Shown here: positions 6,341 through 6,856 of the stretch, one piece after another
Layout: each line of letters begins with the position of its first letter
Numbering within the stretch: position 1 is the stretch's first letter
DNA from: Candidatus Falkowiibacteriota bacterium
GTDB taxonomy: Bacteria > Patescibacteriota > Patescibacteriia > Patescibacteriales > SZUA-104
NCBI GenBank assembly: GCA_003231075.1
Contig: QIIF01000145.1
Coordinates: 1-6,856 of the forward strand
Direction: 5' to 3'
DNA length: 6,856 nt
Notes under the pieces: generated by a model
Told to the model about the DNA's origin: nothing
The model's input: the letters and a program-made list of their open reading frames with translations, nothing else
Database searches by the model: none
Translations under genes and position numbers: made by a program

Positions 6341-6388
6341 AGGGACTGTGTGGCATATTTTTTGTTGAAATTGTGTTAATATTAAAAA

Positions 6389-6432
6389 TAGCCCGAGAAT
6401 TTTGCAACTTGACTTTAATAATTCTCGTGCTA
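6389..6432. promoter_or_regulatory. Inverted repeat around the second ATPase promoter
   Basis: TAGCCCGAGAATT (6389-6401) and AATTCTCGTGCTA (6420-6432) pair at 12 of 13 positions, including a perfect inner 8 bp, across an 18-base spacer. The spacer holds the -35 TTGACT and the right arm runs into the -10. The placement suits an operator. As an RNA it could be made only if transcription began further upstream. Confidence 0.6.
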
Positions 6433-6436
6433 AAAT
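6409..6436 (+). promoter_or_regulatory. Strong promoter candidate of the second ATPase gene
   Basis: TTGACT (6409-6414), a 16-base spacer, and TAAAAT (6431-6436) preceded by TGC, which makes an extended -10. The expected start of transcription, 6-7 bases after the -10, is at or next to the A of the ATG at 6443, so the mRNA would be leaderless or nearly so. Confidence 0.65.
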
Positions 6437-6442
6437 GTAAGT

Positions 6443-6856
6443 ATGCTTATAAAAAGGGAAAAATTAAAGGAATTAAGGGATCATTTGAGTAAAAAGGAAA
6501 TTTCGCTTATTGTGGGACCAAGACAGGCGGGGAAAACGACATTAATGAAAGAATTAATGGATGAGCTTGTTAAACGCGGTAAAAAGACGATTTTTTTAAG
6601 TCTTGATTTTGAAAAAGACCGTCCTTTTTTTGATACCCAAGAATTACTTATCCAAAAACTCAGACTGGAATTTGGCGATTCAAAAGGATATGTTTTTATT
6701 GATGAAATACAGAGAAAAGATGACGCGGGATTATTTTTGAAGGGCATTTATGATATGGGCTTGAATTATAAATTTATCGTTTCCGGTTCGGGCAGCATAG
6801 AGCTTAAAGAAAAAATACACGAATCTTTGGCCGGCAGGAAAAGGATTTTTGAATTG
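6443..6856 (+). CDS. AAA_14/DUF4143-type ATPase (3' partial)
   Basis: The first 138 codons of a P-loop ATPase that runs off the window. It has Walker A GPRQAGKTT (25-33), Walker B YVFIDEIQ (D87, E88), a sensor strand FIVSGSGSIELK (111-122) and the family-typical ESLAGRKRIFEL (127-138). These match the AAA_14 domain that is usually followed by DUF4143; the C-terminus is not visible, and full proteins of this kind are around 400 residues. It is clearly not a copy of the ATPase at 2724-4163, which is longer at the N-terminus and has GLRGAGKTT as its P-loop. The ATG at 6443 gives a typical short N-terminus (MLIKREKLKELRDHL) and coincides with the predicted transcription start; there is no room for a ribosome binding site. 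Its function is unknown to me. Confidence 0.9.
   Translation, partial: MLIKREKLKELRDHLSKKEISLIVGPRQAGKTTLMKELMDELVKRGKKTIFLSLDFEKDRPFFDTQELLIQKLRLEFGDSKGYVFIDEIQRKDDAGLFLKGIYDMGLNYKFIVSGSGSIELKEKIHESLAGRKRIFEL

Noticed and set aside
6341..6366. Terminator in the T-run after the last glycosyltransferase gene
   Set aside because: The six-T run at about 6358-6363 has no adequate GC stem before it; AAGGGACTGTGTGGCA does not fold into a stable hairpin.
6438..6449. TAAG-TATG-CTTA hairpin over the start codon of the second ATPase
   Set aside because: A 4-bp AT-rich stem is too weak to be meaningful.
2724..6856. The two ATPases as a tandem duplication or insertion-sequence pair
   Set aside because: Their P-loops, N-termini and lengths up to Walker B differ clearly, and no terminal inverted repeats or target-site duplications were found around either.

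Overview
The window looks like a piece of a small, AT-rich bacterial genome of the Candidate Phyla Radiation (Patescibacteria, most likely a Parcubacteria-like lineage). This is inferred from the dense gene packing, the near absence of Shine-Dalgarno sequences, the run of surface-glycan glycosyltransferases, and the AAA/DUF4143 ATPases placed between them. TGA acts as a stop at 1432-1434 and tryptophan is TGG throughout, so the code is the standard bacterial one. That argues against the UGA-recoding Gracilibacteria and Absconditabacteria. All genes are on the + strand.

Layout: (1) 1-1434, a gene open at its 5' end that joins a GtrA-type membrane domain to a GT4 glycosyltransferase. (2) 1431-2540, a second GT4 enzyme that starts on GTG with a 4-base overlap. 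(3) 2541-2723, a 183-bp intergenic region with two hairpins and a promoter covered by two copies of a 22-bp dyad. (4) 2724-4163, a complete AAA ATPase with a DUF4143-like C-terminal region. (5) 4176-5261 and 5270-6340, two more GT-B glycosyltransferases 12 and 8 bases downstream of the preceding stops, probably transcribed with the ATPase. (6) 6341-6442, a second promoter, again inside an inverted repeat. (7) 6443-6856, the first 138 codons of a second ATPase of the AAA_14/DUF4143 type, which runs off the window. No gene-free stretch exceeds 300 bp.

The glycosyltransferases presumably build a surface polysaccharide or glycoprotein glycan on a lipid carrier. GtrA-type proteins are linked to the membrane movement of polyprenyl-phosphate sugars. 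The role of the ATPases is unknown to me. They differ from each other in sequence, but each follows a pair of glycosyltransferase genes and each has its own dyad-embedded promoter.

The most unusual feature is a set of in-frame 7-bp tandem repeats inside two of the glycosyltransferase genes (1921-1976, 2076-2110, 2146-2173, 4354-4420 and 4704-4738). Several heptamer families are involved, and two different families sit at the same structural position, the linker between the two GT-B domains. Seven is not a multiple of three, so gain or loss of one unit would shift the reading frame. These could be phase-variable (contingency) glycan genes, or traces of a spreading heptamer repeat tolerated in surface loops.
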